Below are positions 25,650 to 37,059 of a DNA stretch of 64,000 bases, piece by piece (position 1 is the first letter of the stretch; every line of letters begins with the position of its first letter). The notes under the pieces are model-generated. The model was not told the DNA's origin and searched no databases. It worked only from the letters and a program-made list of their open reading frames with translations. The DNA lies in assembly GCA_910591455.2 (NCBI GenBank), contig OU342819.1, forward strand, positions 16,408,262-16,472,261. The letters run 5' to 3'. This DNA is from Pholis gunnellus (taxonomy: Eukaryota; Chordata; Actinopteri; Perciformes; Pholidae). Made by a program: the position numbers and the translations under genes.

Positions 25650-25845
25650 ACATTGAGATATAACGTGTTCATTAGTGAGTTTAAGAGGTATTGGTCGGTG
25701 GATTTTGTTTCCTTTGGAGCTGTTTCCAGTTTTTGTGCTAAGCTAAGGCAACTGGTTGGCTGTGGTTGTAGTCTTTTAGATATGAAAGGTATTGTAAAGG
25801 GTTATAAAGTGTATTACCCAAAATGTCAAACTATTCCTTTAGAAA
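25650..25845 (-). repeat. Interspersed fish repeat, family A (reverse)
   Basis: In reverse orientation relative to 648-795: GTGAGTTTAAGAGGTATTGG, TCGGTGGATTTTGTTTCCTT, GAGCTGTTTCCAGTTTTTGT, GCTAAGCTAAGGCAACTGGT and CCAAAATGTCAAACTATTCC. The last word is the typical terminal segment of this family. Confidence 0.65.
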
Positions 25846-26394
25846 GCTCAATTAAATGATTAAAACATATAGTGGCTGAGGGTAAATAAGGAATCTTTAG
25901 TCAAGGATTTTTATAAGGAAGTTGAGTTACATTTACTCGTTGATAAGTGATATTTGAAGTAGCAGGAACTCATTTCCTTTTTCGTGTAGGAGGTGAAGGT
26001 TGTAATATATGGAAGTTCACCTGGTATGGTTCCAAAATTGTCTTCAGCTGTGTTGATCTAACCCTTAAACCCTGATTGATGCAATTTGCATCAAATATCA
26101 AAACGTCCTCTTCTCAGGGTCATATCTCAGTCAAACTAAAATATCTTACAGACACTCCGAGGAATAGATGCAACTCACTGCAGAGTAAAACATCTTATAA
26201 CTTCAGATTGTGCAAATTATCTAGTAATCATGTTCAGACAGTGTTAGACAGTTTTATTTTGTCTTAAAAGGTGATTGTCGTCAGTCAGAACATATGATAA
26301 GTCAATGAAAATTAACAACTTTTTTTGGTTTTACACTACCAATAAATGTTTTTGATATTACTGAGAAAGATAATGTTCCAGCCTCCACTGGTTT

Positions 26395-26525
26395 CTCTGC
26401 AACCTCACAGAAGCTAAAAGACAGCCGGCTGTAGCTTCATATTTATTTTGATCTTCTGATCGAACTCCCTACAAGAACGCAAATAAGCAGAATACCTCAA
26501 ATGTGGAACTATTCTTTTAGGGAAG
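26395..26525 (-). repeat. Interspersed fish repeat, family A (partial, reverse)
   Basis: GGCTGTAGCTTCATATTTAT, GATCTTCTGATCGAACTCCC, CAAGAACGCAAATAAGCAGA and TCAAATGTGGAACTATTCTT match the end of the family as seen at 25650-25845, in the same orientation. It lies about 550 bases from that copy. Confidence 0.6.
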
Positions 26526-27922
26526 AAAAAATAAAAAATGCATTTGGTGTAGCATTTAACGGTATACCTTGTCAATAAGAAGCAGATTATATAATGTGTC
26601 CTCTTCCACATTTCTAATTGTGTTGTTCTGACAGGGGATGGGTGTTGCAGGTGGCTTTCCAATGTAATTTGCGTGTTCTCTCCGTGTTTGCGTAGGTGTC
26701 CTCTGGGTGCTCCCATTTACTCTCACGATCCAAACGCACACAGGTCAGGTCAAGCGGACACGGTAAGTTTCCCACAGGTGTGAATAGACAAGGTATTTCC
26801 CTGCTTGTCACCCAATGCACTCTGGGGGGGACTTCCTCGAAATACAATCCCTGTCCATTAGTTTACGAGTGAGAAATAAATTAGATTTCTTTTTTATTTA
26901 AACTACCGCCATACAAAAAGTATCAAGATAAGAGCAACAACTGCCAACCCTGACATTTATCAGATGGTGCTGTGTGCCTAAGTAAACACGCGGACACAAA
27001 CACTACGTGATATAATGTTTGGGATTGAAAGTCGCAACAATAAAAGCCAGTGGATGGAACTGGGAGTCAGGGTGCGTCTCAGGTCTCTTGGCATGTAGCA
27101 CCATGCTGAGGCGTGGATACCGGGGATGGGGGGAGGGGAGCACCGCTCTAACTATCTCTGCTCTGCTGAAGCACTCAATAAAAAGAGGAAGCCGAGGGAA
27201 CGCAAACAAAGACGCAGCCCAACGGCTCTCTCACCACATTGCCAGGAAACTGGGTTGGGTTCAGATAGGGAGGGGGGAGGGGAGGGGGGGGGGGGGCAGA
27301 GGAGGAGGAGGAGGAAAGGGAGAAGGAGACCAAAACACAGCAGGTGTGCTCCGGCTGCATGTAATGTGTCAGCATGGCTGAGTGCCAAACACGCTGGAGC
27401 GCGGAAACATACAGTGAATTTTCAACAAGGTTACAGTGATGTTGATTTATCGTTCACCTTGCTGAGCAGAGCTGTTCATTCACTCAACCCTAAGCTTTGG
27501 CAGAGTCCCTGCACCTAATATCATTTGCTTCCAAAAACTCTACGATCACTCATATAAATGATCTAAATTTGTCAGCGTGACAAATGATTAAACACGGGTC
27601 ACACAACAATCAGTTGAGAGGGGAACTTGGTACAGAATGCTACTCTGATAGGATTCAATTCTTTGTTCTCTTTTGCTCTTATTATTGTAGTTTCCATAAC
27701 ATTAGTCAGTCAGGATGTCAGATCGACCCAGAGGACTGACTACAGTTCAGGCATTTGCTGGCTAATCTTTGGAGCAACTACTATGCCATTCTGTTGTTCA
27801 GACAGCCCATTATTCTGAAACCCCAATAGTCCGAAAAAATCAGTTTAGCCAGATTTACGTCACTTTATTTGGATGCAAAACTAAAAGTGAGCGAATCCTA
27901 AATGTTGTTAAGCTGACAGGTT
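26526..27922. other. Intergenic with a G-rich tract
   Basis: Contains the G-quadruplex-like tract at 27268-27296 followed by a GGA repeat. No exon supported: the frames across 27019-27518 are driven by the purine-rich tract. Confidence 0.45.
27268..27296 (+). other. G-quadruplex motif
   Basis: Four G runs (3, 6, 4 and 13) separated by single A residues, which satisfies the G3+N1-7 consensus with minimal loops. A (GGA)n purine tract follows to about 27313. Confidence 0.8.
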
Positions 27923-28160
27923 CAGGGCCGTGGCTACCATTGGGGTCATATCCCCCCAAAAAGTAGACATTTGGAGCAGTAGTTATTATATATACTTAAA
28001 TTTCACAACTTTTAGACCAACATTATACTCCTGGCAGAGTGGAAAAGGATTTGAAACAGCATTTTCGGCCACTTCCTATTCCTGTTCCTGTTGTTCAGGG
28101 CATACTGGGGGAGGATTTGGATTTGATCTCAGTACCTCTAAAATCCTGGTTGCGGCCCTG
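27923..28160. mobile_element. Short hAT-like non-autonomous element
   Basis: The left end CAGGGCCGTGGCTACC and the right end GGTTGCGGCCCTG are inverted copies (CAGGGCCG perfect, then imperfect). CAGGG(G/C)CG ends are typical of hAT-superfamily MITEs. I could not see a clean 8-bp target duplication, so the class is tentative. The interior is non-coding and 238 bases long. Confidence 0.4.
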
Positions 28161-29059
28161 CAGCAGGTCAAAGCTGAACCCGGAAAGAAACTTCACAAAC
28201 TGTTGTGGATGTCTACAATGGACAGCTTGGCTTGTTGTTGTCTCTTCTCAATAAGTTGGGCTAACCTAATTTAAGACTGCATCACTGTGTTATTGCAGCA
28301 ATTACCTTGCTAAATGCAAGAAGCAAATGATCGACAAAAGCTGTTTAAATAAGACCCGAGTTGTAGTGACTTTTTTATTGTGGGCCAGTTTTCTGTTATG
28401 GTGATAGAAAATACTGTGCTCTGTCTGCTGTTCTATCACATGACATGTCTTATCATTCACCATGAAAGTGAAGATATTTGCAACAACAATGGAGCTGTCA
28501 CATGGGGCTATAGCGCTGCTGTTGCAGAGGTGCCTGTTTTCCCTTCGGACAGCCTCCCTCCCTTCCCTCCAGTCGTCACTCCGCTCTCTCCACCCCCGTC
28601 CACGTGCTCTCGCTCATCTGGATGCTTATGGGCAGGGCTGCTTCAAACACGTGCTCCATGCCACCCTGCCCCCCCCCCCCCTCCTCCCAACACCACCACC
28701 TCCTATCTTGCTATCAGCCTATTTTCCTTTGTCCAGCCCATCTTGCTCTGTGTTGTGTGATTTACTCAAGCCTGGGAGACATGTGATCACTCTGCTGGAT
28801 ACCAAGAACTCCAGACAGCCAGTGTTTTTTTGGCGGAGGAGGAAGAGAGGGGACGAGGAAAACAATCTGACACAAGCGGCCGATTATCAGGACATTCTGT
28901 GCGACCATGAGCACATGCAGACTCTGCTGACTGGTCGTAACCGAAATGAGTCTCAGATTACATATTCAAGTACACTATGTAGTGTACACTATGATTCCCT
29001 CGGCCTTGGAGAGTTGCCACAGTTGAGCTTTGACCCTTGAACGTCTGTTCTCTTTTAAA
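28161..29059. other. Intergenic with a chance open frame
   Basis: The longest frame outside cited4 (28462-29040, 192 codons, + strand) runs here across a C-rich tract (about 28669-28684). Its product shows no domain that I recognise, the composition follows the C/T-rich DNA, and overlapping frames are open too, so I do not call a gene. Confidence 0.4.
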
Positions 29060-29250
29060 ATACTTGACATTTTAATAATATACTTGCTTTAACAACTTAT
29101 TTGTTTGTTTGTTCACCATATTTTAATGTACATTTTTTAATTTTTCTATTTGTGTTTTACTGTTTTACCAAGTCACCTAGCCAAATTCCTTGTATGTATA
29201 ACGTAGTTGGCAATAAATACTGATTCTGATTTCTGATTTTCAGGAACTAA
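29060..29250 (+). mobile_element. 3' end of a fish LINE
   Basis: AT-rich 3' UTR ending in CCTTGTATGTATAACGTAGT, TGGCAATAAATACTGATTCT and the start of a GATTCTGATTTCTGATT tail. The 'ccttgtatgt...ttggcaataaa...ctgattctgatt' signature is the common 3' terminus of non-LTR retrotransposons in fish. No reverse-transcriptase sequence is attached, so it is a 5'-truncated insertion. Confidence 0.65.
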
Positions 29251-29370
29251 CACTGCTGTGAAAACTGCTCATAAATGAATTCATTTTGAAATTATTGGTC
29301 AATCTTTAATGAATTCAGAAACTATGGTGTCGTGTTTTGTTCGCAACAACAATGGCGCGTTTTCTGCTTT

Positions 29371-29528
29371 ACATTCAGTATACTTGCTGTAGCTTGCGTA
29401 GCATAGAAGTGCTAACTCTAGTTAATGATGTGCTAACGTACTGTGCTAATGCTAGCTCCACAGGTTTATCACCGATGCTACGCGATGATTGGCCAGTCTG
29501 CATTTGAGTTACTTAGCGAAGGGTCAAT
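29371..29528 (+). mobile_element. Truncated copy of the ATTGACCCTTCGCTA MITE
   Basis: The right end TAGCGAAGGGTCAAT (29514-29528) is the exact reverse complement of the left end of the 37823-38264 element. Interior words GCGTAGCATAGAAGTGCTAA, GCTAATGCTAGCTCCACAGG and GATGATTGGCCAGTCTGCAT match that element in order. The left terminus is missing, and a block present in the other copy between the 'ccacaggtt' and 'gatgattgg' words is deleted. Confidence 0.7.
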
Positions 29529-31894
29529 ATACTTCACCTTGCATTTTTGGTTTAGGGTTTACCATTGACCATGTGCGCTTCCATTGTTGTCTGACGTCAA
29601 ACAACGGCTTCTTCAAAATGTCTGGGTTGATGGATCTTGCCAGAGTAGAACACCGACGTTGAGTGTTGTTCCATTGTACTTTTACAATAGGAGGTCATAC
29701 ATTTTCCACATTTGTGTTGAAACTGTTTTGTAAGCTGCTGTCTGTAGTGCTGTTGAATGTGTTATACAAACAGGTGTTTCTATTATTTTGTCTACCCCAT
29801 CTATGCTCAATAATGGGCCTTGGAATATACTTCTAAAGTATGCTGTTTTGTTCAGTTACTATACGAGAAATCAACATACTTTACTGCTTTATACGAGCAG
29901 GAAACGATCCAACATGCTCACAGTGCAAAACCAGTCACACTGCAACTTTAGTAAGGCACTGCCAGCTGAACTCAACACAGTGACAGTAAACTGTTATGAT
30001 TTGTTTTCCTGGAGCCGTTTCAACACTGTCCACAATTGATTTTAATTTCTCATGGCTGTGAGCAGCTTCTCCTTTTCCTTTGTGTATTTGATTGCAGGGG
30101 GCAATCGGTGTACAGCTCACACACTCAAAATGAATTGATTGATGGACGGATATCATCACAGTATTGGTTGAAAGTGGTTTGTAGCTTATGTTGGCACACG
30201 TTATATTTAGTTTTTCAGGGAGACAAGATGACGGTTTGCATGGCTGGTGATGCGAATACTTGGTTTCACTTGCTGTACCAACGATTGTGCCAAAGTTCTC
30301 AAAGCTATAACAACTACTTCAGTGGCTATAGACAGATTTCCAAGACACGCACAAATAGATGTTGACGTTAACATGTAAATGTGCCAGCTGTTGAAAATAA
30401 ACAATAGAAATTAAATTGAACCAGAGCTGATTCAAAAAGGTTGTAGACGAATGTGTTTCAAGAACTCTTGAGTTATGTAAGTTGTTTTGTTCTGTTGTGT
30501 CAGCCGATTTATCACTAACTCCAACTCATACTCATATGAATATTTACAGATACAGGCACATATTCCGATATCCTCTGAGGCTGATGAATGCTTTAGAAAA
30601 ATATTTTGATCGGTGCAGAACGTTGAAAACTAAAATCAGTTCTACACAATGTATCAGACATCGTCTTCACAATATCCAGGGATTTCCTTTAAAGGTAACC
30701 ACCTAGGCAGCTTGTTATTCACCTTATCATGACTCTTCTCCTCCACAACACAGTTCAACAGCACGTCACAGGCCTTGGGGGCCGGTTATTATCCTGGCTA
30801 AGAGCAGCCAGGCCAAACACAAGTTTCCTAACATGACCGAAACGAAGAGAGAGCAAACAAAATAACAGGGCGGAGAAACAGCATTCCAAGAGTGCTAAGA
30901 ATAGCAAACTGGACCCTGTGCTCCCTGCACTAAGTTCATAACTAGTGTTAGGCAACAAGCAGAGTGAGTCTGAGCACGTTGCCAAAACTTTGCCAGGTCG
31001 ATGTGTGTGCTGAGCGGAGGACTTTTGTACTTGAAGCTCAGAACTAAGTTTGTTTAAAGATACAAATAAAAGTGGAAGCCAGGTCTGCATTTTAAAGTAC
31101 AGGCCATAACTCCAATATTTTTTCAATCATTAACCACAAAAAGAAATTACTAATTATTTCAATAAATGAAAGAATTGCTAACATTATATAGTAATCCACA
31201 GGCAACACAGTGCTTCCAGCAGCAAGTGTGTTGCCATTTTGAAAAATTGGACAGCAGCCAGAGGTGAAAGATGAACTAGATAAAAGAGGAAAAGATCTTC
31301 TGAATACCATCTACATTGATTTATCTTCCACACAGGGAGGGACGTTCATCACAGAACGTGACTGCACTGAGTGCTTCTGCCTTCGGTTGCAGCAGAAGTG
31401 TCCGTACTGACTTTTATTGACTTGCTATCTGGGAAACATGCCCTGAACTTTGATTCCAATTTTTTTTATAAGCTATAAAAGATAAATTACATAATAGCTT
31501 AGTCATTTTCCTTTTCCTTTTCCTCGCAGTGCCATATGGTCGGGGTTGACATCTTACATAAACGTTTCCTCGGAATTAGGAAGGAAGCATTTGTCACTGT
31601 CCCTCAGCCCTACAAAAAATCCTGTTTTGTGTGAATTATTGAAGCATATGGTTTTCATTAATAAATACATTTTTACTTATATTGAAGGGGGTGAAAGTGA
31701 AGTGAGTTCAAACCATATCAGCTAATGTGGTGAGGTCCGTTCAGTAATTGTTCTGGAGCTTTCATTCACATCACGGGATCTTCATTTGCAGGTTGGTAAA
31801 ACATTCAGTTTCACGTTAGCACCGAAGTCTTTAACAGCCAAACGCAACGTCAATGTTCGAGGATTTTGCAAAAACCTGGATGACAACATTTTAA
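29529..31894. other. Intergenic, nothing coding recognised
   Basis: No supported exon. The 123-residue minus-strand frame at 30755-31126 lacks any domain that I recognise. Confidence 0.4.
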
Positions 31895-32035
31895 ATTAAA
31901 CTTTAATAAAATGTTCATACACATACAAGTTTGACCTCTACATTAAACCCACTCTTAGCATTTTTAGGAGTAGCCGACCCTCTTCTTCTAACAATATCTG
32001 TATAACAGCTGTGGTGTGGTTAAGGTACGGTTGAT
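31895..32035 (-). mobile_element. SINE-like fragment
   Basis: AACTTTAATAAAATGTTCAT, AAGTTTGACCTCTACATTAA, ACCCACTCTTAGCATTTTTA and GGAGTAGC correspond to the tail module of the reverse-oriented element at 290-488. The tRNA-like head is not present. Confidence 0.5.
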
Positions 32036-34393
32036 GTTCATTAAGCATTAAAGTTATAATACTTCTATAATCAAACCGTTTATAGTAGTTTTCATTGTTG
32101 GAGCCGGAAGTCACCTTTCCGCACTTGATTTAATATTTCTCTTCACAGGCACAGGACTGTATATATAAATCACCTTCCTCACAGCATATTTTCAAAATGC
32201 AACAGAGGAATAACTGTAAGAGGCGTAGGCTGACCACCGCTCAGTGTCGCAGGGACAGAGACATAGTGCCGGGTAGTCCGAGCTAACCAGCCATGAAGAG
32301 CTATTGTCAGACTCTCCGTCTCTGCTGGAAAGACAGGGAGTCTGGTGGAGCTTTTTGACAGTCACTAGAAGCACATTTATGGCCCTTTGAGAGTCTTTGA
32401 CTGTCTGGGAAGCTGTGTTGTAGCTGAGCTAGCAGCTCTCCTACAAGAGGCTCTCCCACTGCGTGTCTGTGGGGGGGGGGTGGTGGGGGGGGGGGCATGT
32501 TGTTTATGGCGCTTAACGTTGCTGTACTTTAGCCCTTAATATCTAGTTAAGGTCTGAACACAGCGTTGGACGAGCCCGTGTGTTCTGTTTACTGCCACTG
32601 AAGAGAAATAAATCTCATTCATGTCCAACCGCTACGTGCTTTCTATTTTACATAAACATCACAATATCTAATAAATTGTCAATAAATGTTGGTCGGCTAC
32701 TGAATGTGAATGTTTGCTGCAGAGCCGACTACCACAAAGAAGAGTGACAAAGCTGACTACACCTGTGAAGACACAATCAACTTTGTTTCATTTATTATTA
32801 ATTAATTATTTATTTATTTATTTACTAATGCTAGGTCAATGCTAAAAACTATATTTTATCAAGGAAAAACCCACCAATAGAAGCAGATGCGGACTTGTAT
32901 TTGTTAGAGAGCTGAGATGTATTGTCTGTCTTTGTTTTTATCATCTGGAGATCATAGGTTTTCTCACTTTAAGATGAAATATGATAACTGGTGAAAATGT
33001 CAGGTCCCTTTAATGCAGTCATCATATCATCTCATTTGTGGCGAAGGACATAATCTTTAGATGCAAATACCCCTTTTCAGGGACGAGGGTTAAACCTGCA
33101 GAGTTGTTAAATCAGTCAGTCAATGTGTCTTCTCAACCCTCCACACACCCCCAGGCTTCCTGTCCATTACGTAAATGTTTTTATTAGGGGTGGGAGTTTT
33201 AATATAATGTCACTCCCATTTAAACATGTGACCAACTAACCGGTTTATCTTTAAAAAAAGAGCAAAGGGAAGAGAGAGAAAGGGAATGTGTGGAGAAGTA
33301 ATTCTGTGTAATTATCTGGGTTCGCAGTAACATTATGAAACTACAATTGCAGACTGGAGTCTCTGTGAACAGTGACGACAGAAGGTTAACCTGTGACATT
33401 AGTGTCGTATAAAAGGTTCAGACACGAGCTAAACCGGCATTCATCAGACCTACGTCGTACATTAGGTCTGTCTCCTATGACAACAGCGTCATCGTCATTG
33501 TCTGTGAGTCTCTGTAGGAAGCGTGCATTTCAATAGAGGACACCATGCAGCAGTGACTCATCGGGCATTAACACAACTCAGTATGAACAGGCAGTCTTGA
33601 TGGTTGTGTACAAACAGGCACATTGTGACTCTATTAGTCATACACACTACACTGTAAAAAATGGCCATCTGAGCAAGTCATTCAAGATGTATTGACATGG
33701 AAACAAAATCCGACTTCCTGTTTCAACTGTCATGGCCTGTTCACGCCAGCTTTTAAAACGACAGCATTCAATTACGTCCAATAATACTGCAGTGAGTAGT
33801 GGATTTGCTGACAAGTCAATTTTGCAAATATTTTTCTAACTGTGACCCACAAATGTGTGCAGTTGACCACATGCTGTTTCGACAGTGCTGACCGTTAAGT
33901 GGCCGGAGAGTTGGATGAAGCTGTTGTAGCTTATCAGCTGTGTTAAGTCACCAATTAAGTCACCACGCTGAGAGCCAAATATTTCCCAAAGGCGCATTGA
34001 TCGGCTGGACCGCTTTATACAGATCTTACATTCTCATGAAAAGGTCACGGTCACATTTTTTAATTCCAGTCTGGTCTACAAGATCATGTAGAGCAAAAAC
34101 GATCGAGAGGCATGCTACTTGTATTTGAAAGCTGCATTTGTGAATTTGTCGGCATTGCCGTGCCAGTAAGTAAATCATCGTTCTTATTACTGTTATTTGA
34201 CGGTTTGGCTGAGACAGCATTAGCATTGAAGAGAACCCGATCCAAAGCCAGACAGATACATGATTGGTATGCGGGCTAACACTTTGAATCAGTCAATACT
34301 TGTAGTTACTTTTAACCAAAGACTTTTTGGAAAACATGCAGTAGAAACCTAATGTAGGTACAAAAACAAATGTGACATCTCTTGTTCTTACCC
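32036..34393. other. Intergenic, nothing coding recognised
   Basis: Contains a G10-TGGT-G11 tract at 32471-32495 and a TTATTTATTTAT run near 32800. No exon supported. Confidence 0.45.
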
Positions 34394-34434
34394 TGAGCTG
34401 ACAGCAGGGTCTGGTTGACCTTGCTGTCAGCTCA
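34394..34434. other. Near-perfect hairpin, 18-bp stem and 5-base loop
   Basis: The left arm TGAGCTGACAGCAGGGTC (34394-34411) pairs with the right arm GACCTTGCTGTCAGCTCA (34417-34434) at 17 of 18 positions. The remaining pair would be G:U in a plus-strand RNA. The loop is TGGTT. It is not part of any repeat family that I identified in the window. The loop is short for a canonical microRNA precursor, and pairing does not continue outside the stem. Confidence 0.75.
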
Positions 34435-35114
34435 CATTGGTATCAGATATGGGTTGTGTCCTAGAATAGATTTGAATAGTCATCCGAAAGAATCAGACAG
34501 AAGCAGCTAAGGCCCGGAGTGTCAACAGTGCCACAGGCAGTTATCAGTGCTAAAACTGTATTTCTCTCAGTTCAATAGAAAGTGCCATGGGGCTGTTATC
34601 ATTCTCAACAGGTTCTTATACCAAAGGGACCAATTAGATCATTTTTCCAAAATGACCAGCAAGTTCTCATTCACAGGGCATCACATGCCGACGCTTTGTC
34701 CGAGTCCGTATGAGACGCTTTTAAGGCTTTCAAAAAACTACAATGTAAACCCATCCACACAATTATTTGACTCTCAGAGAAAATGCTCCGGGAGTGTGAT
34801 GAGGTTGTATAAAGACTGAAGAACACCCACAGTGTGGGTGGCATCAAACAAAGACGGGGCTTTCAACCAGGAGACTGGGATACGAGACTACCCAGTATGT
34901 TAGAAAGTGACAAAGCGTCAATACCGTATGTGATGAGTTACGATGATTCACTTGACTGCTCCAGGAGAAGCTCTGATCCGTTACAAACTACTGTTACATT
35001 GTGTTTAGCTGTTTAAGGTCAAATAAGTTTAAGTTTAACTTTGGTAAAGTCCAGCAAAAAACGAGGAAATACCCTTTTTGCAATGTCTACGTACACAGAG
35101 ATGAAGTCGGATGT
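34435..35114. other. Intergenic, nothing coding recognised
   Basis: No exon supported. A small inverted repeat CACCCACA-G-TGTGGGTG lies near 34826-34842. Confidence 0.45.
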
Positions 35115-35230
35115 ACCAGTTAGCCTGGCTCTGTCCAAAGTTCAAAACATACACCACTAACTCGAAAGCTCAATAATTAACACAACGTACTGTGTTTGTT
35201 TTATACATACACAAAGAAGAAATGGAAAAG
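35115..35230 (+). repeat. Interspersed fish repeat, family A (middle part)
   Basis: AGTTAGCCTGGCTCTGTCCA, AAGTTCAAAACATACACCAC and GCTCAATAATTAACACAACG, then the TGTGTTTGTTTTATACATAC segment. This is the section that follows the 'agcataaagac' words in family A. Confidence 0.55.
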
Positions 35231-36024
35231 GACAGTTTGTGAGCTCTGATGTTGCCATCACATGCTTTGCACACCCAACCATCCACCCTGAGCTCATTCC
35301 TATGATTTTTAGCGGTGATATAACAACATCACACTACTTCCTTTGTCAGGAAAACATAAACACAGGCGATTTTGATTAGAGGAAATGGCCAAATATCTTT
35401 TTGTTTGCCGGCTGTTCTTCTTCTCGAAGCATTTTTTTCGGCTCGTGTCTTAAAGGCTCTGTCCACACATATTACAAAAAACATATTTTACAACTTACCT
35501 CTAGTGGCATCTAGCTATGCAAATCGTTTTAGAAACCAGATTACTCTGAACATTCTGGTTCAGTGACAGCGTGACTCAATGTTACAGTCACATGTTCAGT
35601 TGTGGAAACAAACTTATGTTGACTTTTAGAAGTCCCTTTGTGTCAGTTTTTTTAATGAGAATGTGTAGCCATGTGTAATGATTGTTTTCCTTTTATCCTA
35701 CCGCTCAGCTGTCATCGCCATATTCCCCTGTCTGAAGTCTTTATCGTGCACATTTAAAAAGCTGATTCCACTACCAGTAATACGAGAACATGTCTACGAA
35801 GTGAGCTCAGGAATCTTGTTTTTCTGATCTCCAATTCTCCTAAAAGTTTCACCAAATATGCAACTCGCAAGCTACGATCATTCCCTGTAGCTCATTTTAA
35901 AACATTTCACTGATGGAAAACCAACATCATACGTGTGACCCATGCATCAGCAAACCAGTGTGTCCCGGTTTCTTTTGATAATCCTGTTGCTTTGAACAGT
36001 TTTCAGTAGAACTGCTTTCTACTA
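35231..36024. other. Intergenic, nothing coding recognised
   Basis: No supported exon or assignable repeat. CTTACCTCTAGTGGCATCT near 35496 may be a repeat fragment. Confidence 0.4.
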
Positions 36025-36270
36025 AAGCAATAGTTCCTGTGAAACTGTTGACAGAGTATTCTGAGGATTATAAAGAGTAAACGGGAAGTTGTTTCTGGGA
36101 AGAGAAATTACCATCAACCAGATTCCATTCACCTCCATTGTATTGAATGGAGACAGACGTTTCTGTAATGGATATCTCAAAACCTGGACAACTTAAACAA
36201 GAACTATGTGCATAGCTACTACAGAGGTAAATGAACAAAAAAAGTTTTTAGTCTTAATGTTAAGTGAACA
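36025..36270 (+). repeat. Interspersed fish repeat, family D
   Basis: AATAGTTCCTGTGAAACTGT, TGACAGAGTATTCTGAGGAT, CATTCACCTCCATTGTATTG, AATGGATATCTCAAAACCTG and GAACTATGTGCATAGCTACT, then ACAGAGGTAAATG. I recognise this as a widespread fish repeat, seen once here, immediately left of the Harbinger-like element. It is non-coding. Confidence 0.6.
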
Positions 36271-36354
36271 GACTCTTTACATTATGTAACAGTTTTATCC
36301 TTTATATTTGACTAAATTACTTTAGTAACGATAGAGATTTGTCAGTGTCTCTTA

Positions 36355-37059
36355 GGCCACGTCCACACTACTCCGTTTCCATTTGAAAACACATATCTTT
36401 TGCTAAGTTTACACTGAGCGTCCACACTACGCCAGAGTTTTCGAGCACAGAAAACGGAGCAGTTTGAAAACGCTCCCGAGGACGGAGGAGTTTGAAAACT
36501 CCGGGGTTGCCTCTTCGTGTGGACGGTCAAAAGCGCATAAGTTTGGAAATGATGACGCCCACACCCGTGTTCAATACTTGATTGGTTCTTAGCACGACGT
36601 GTCCTTCGACAGAGACTTCAGCCACCAGCAGAGCTACGAGTGAGAACAGACAACAACGGAAACGAGAGGAAACAAGTGAGAGACGTGTTTTGACCACATT
36701 TATAGATAATTAAATTTGATGTGTGAGAGAGAGAGAGAGAGAGCAAGACCTGCAGCGTTGTAACTAAGTCTGAAAAATAAAACGTTCCACGAAATGTGTC
36801 GGTTTGAGTTTATAGAGGAAGATTTTAGAGGAATATCTTAAGTATCAAACATGACCTTTCATTATTAAAGACTACTTTATGACTCTGTTGTATTTCTTAT
36901 TAACTAAGCAACCAATCTACTTCCTGTTTACACTGGCACCCACCCGCATGCCCAGTGTACGTGAATAATGACGTGACATTTCGAAAACGATGCTGAAACG
37001 CCGTGTGGACGGAGATCGTTTTTTGTTTTGAAACGAAAACGGATTGTGTGGATGTAGCC
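36355..37059. mobile_element. PIF/Harbinger-like MITE with TTA target duplication
   Basis: The left end GGCCACGTCCACACTACTCC continues as GTTTCCATTTGAAAAC. The right end, reverse-complemented, reads GGCTACATCCACACAATCCG, then TTTTCGTTTCAAAAC, giving a long imperfect terminal inverted repeat of about 35 bases. Immediately outside both ends is TTA (36352-36354 and 37060-37062), the 3-bp TWA duplication characteristic of PIF/Harbinger transposition. The interior (705 bases in all) has no transposase, contains a (GA)n run at 36725-36743 and repeats GAAAACG motifs. It is a non-autonomous element needing transposase from elsewhere; its present mobility is unknown. Confidence 0.75.

Noticed and set aside
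28970..28987. GTACACTA-TG-TAGTGTAC inverted repeat
   Set aside because: Short, with 8-bp arms; expected by chance at this window size.
28462..29040. 192-codon + strand frame, longest outside cited4
   Set aside because: No domain that I recognise, composition set by C/T-rich DNA, several overlapping frames open, no splice or promoter context. It ends just before a LINE tail, but its sequence does not resemble a LINE protein.
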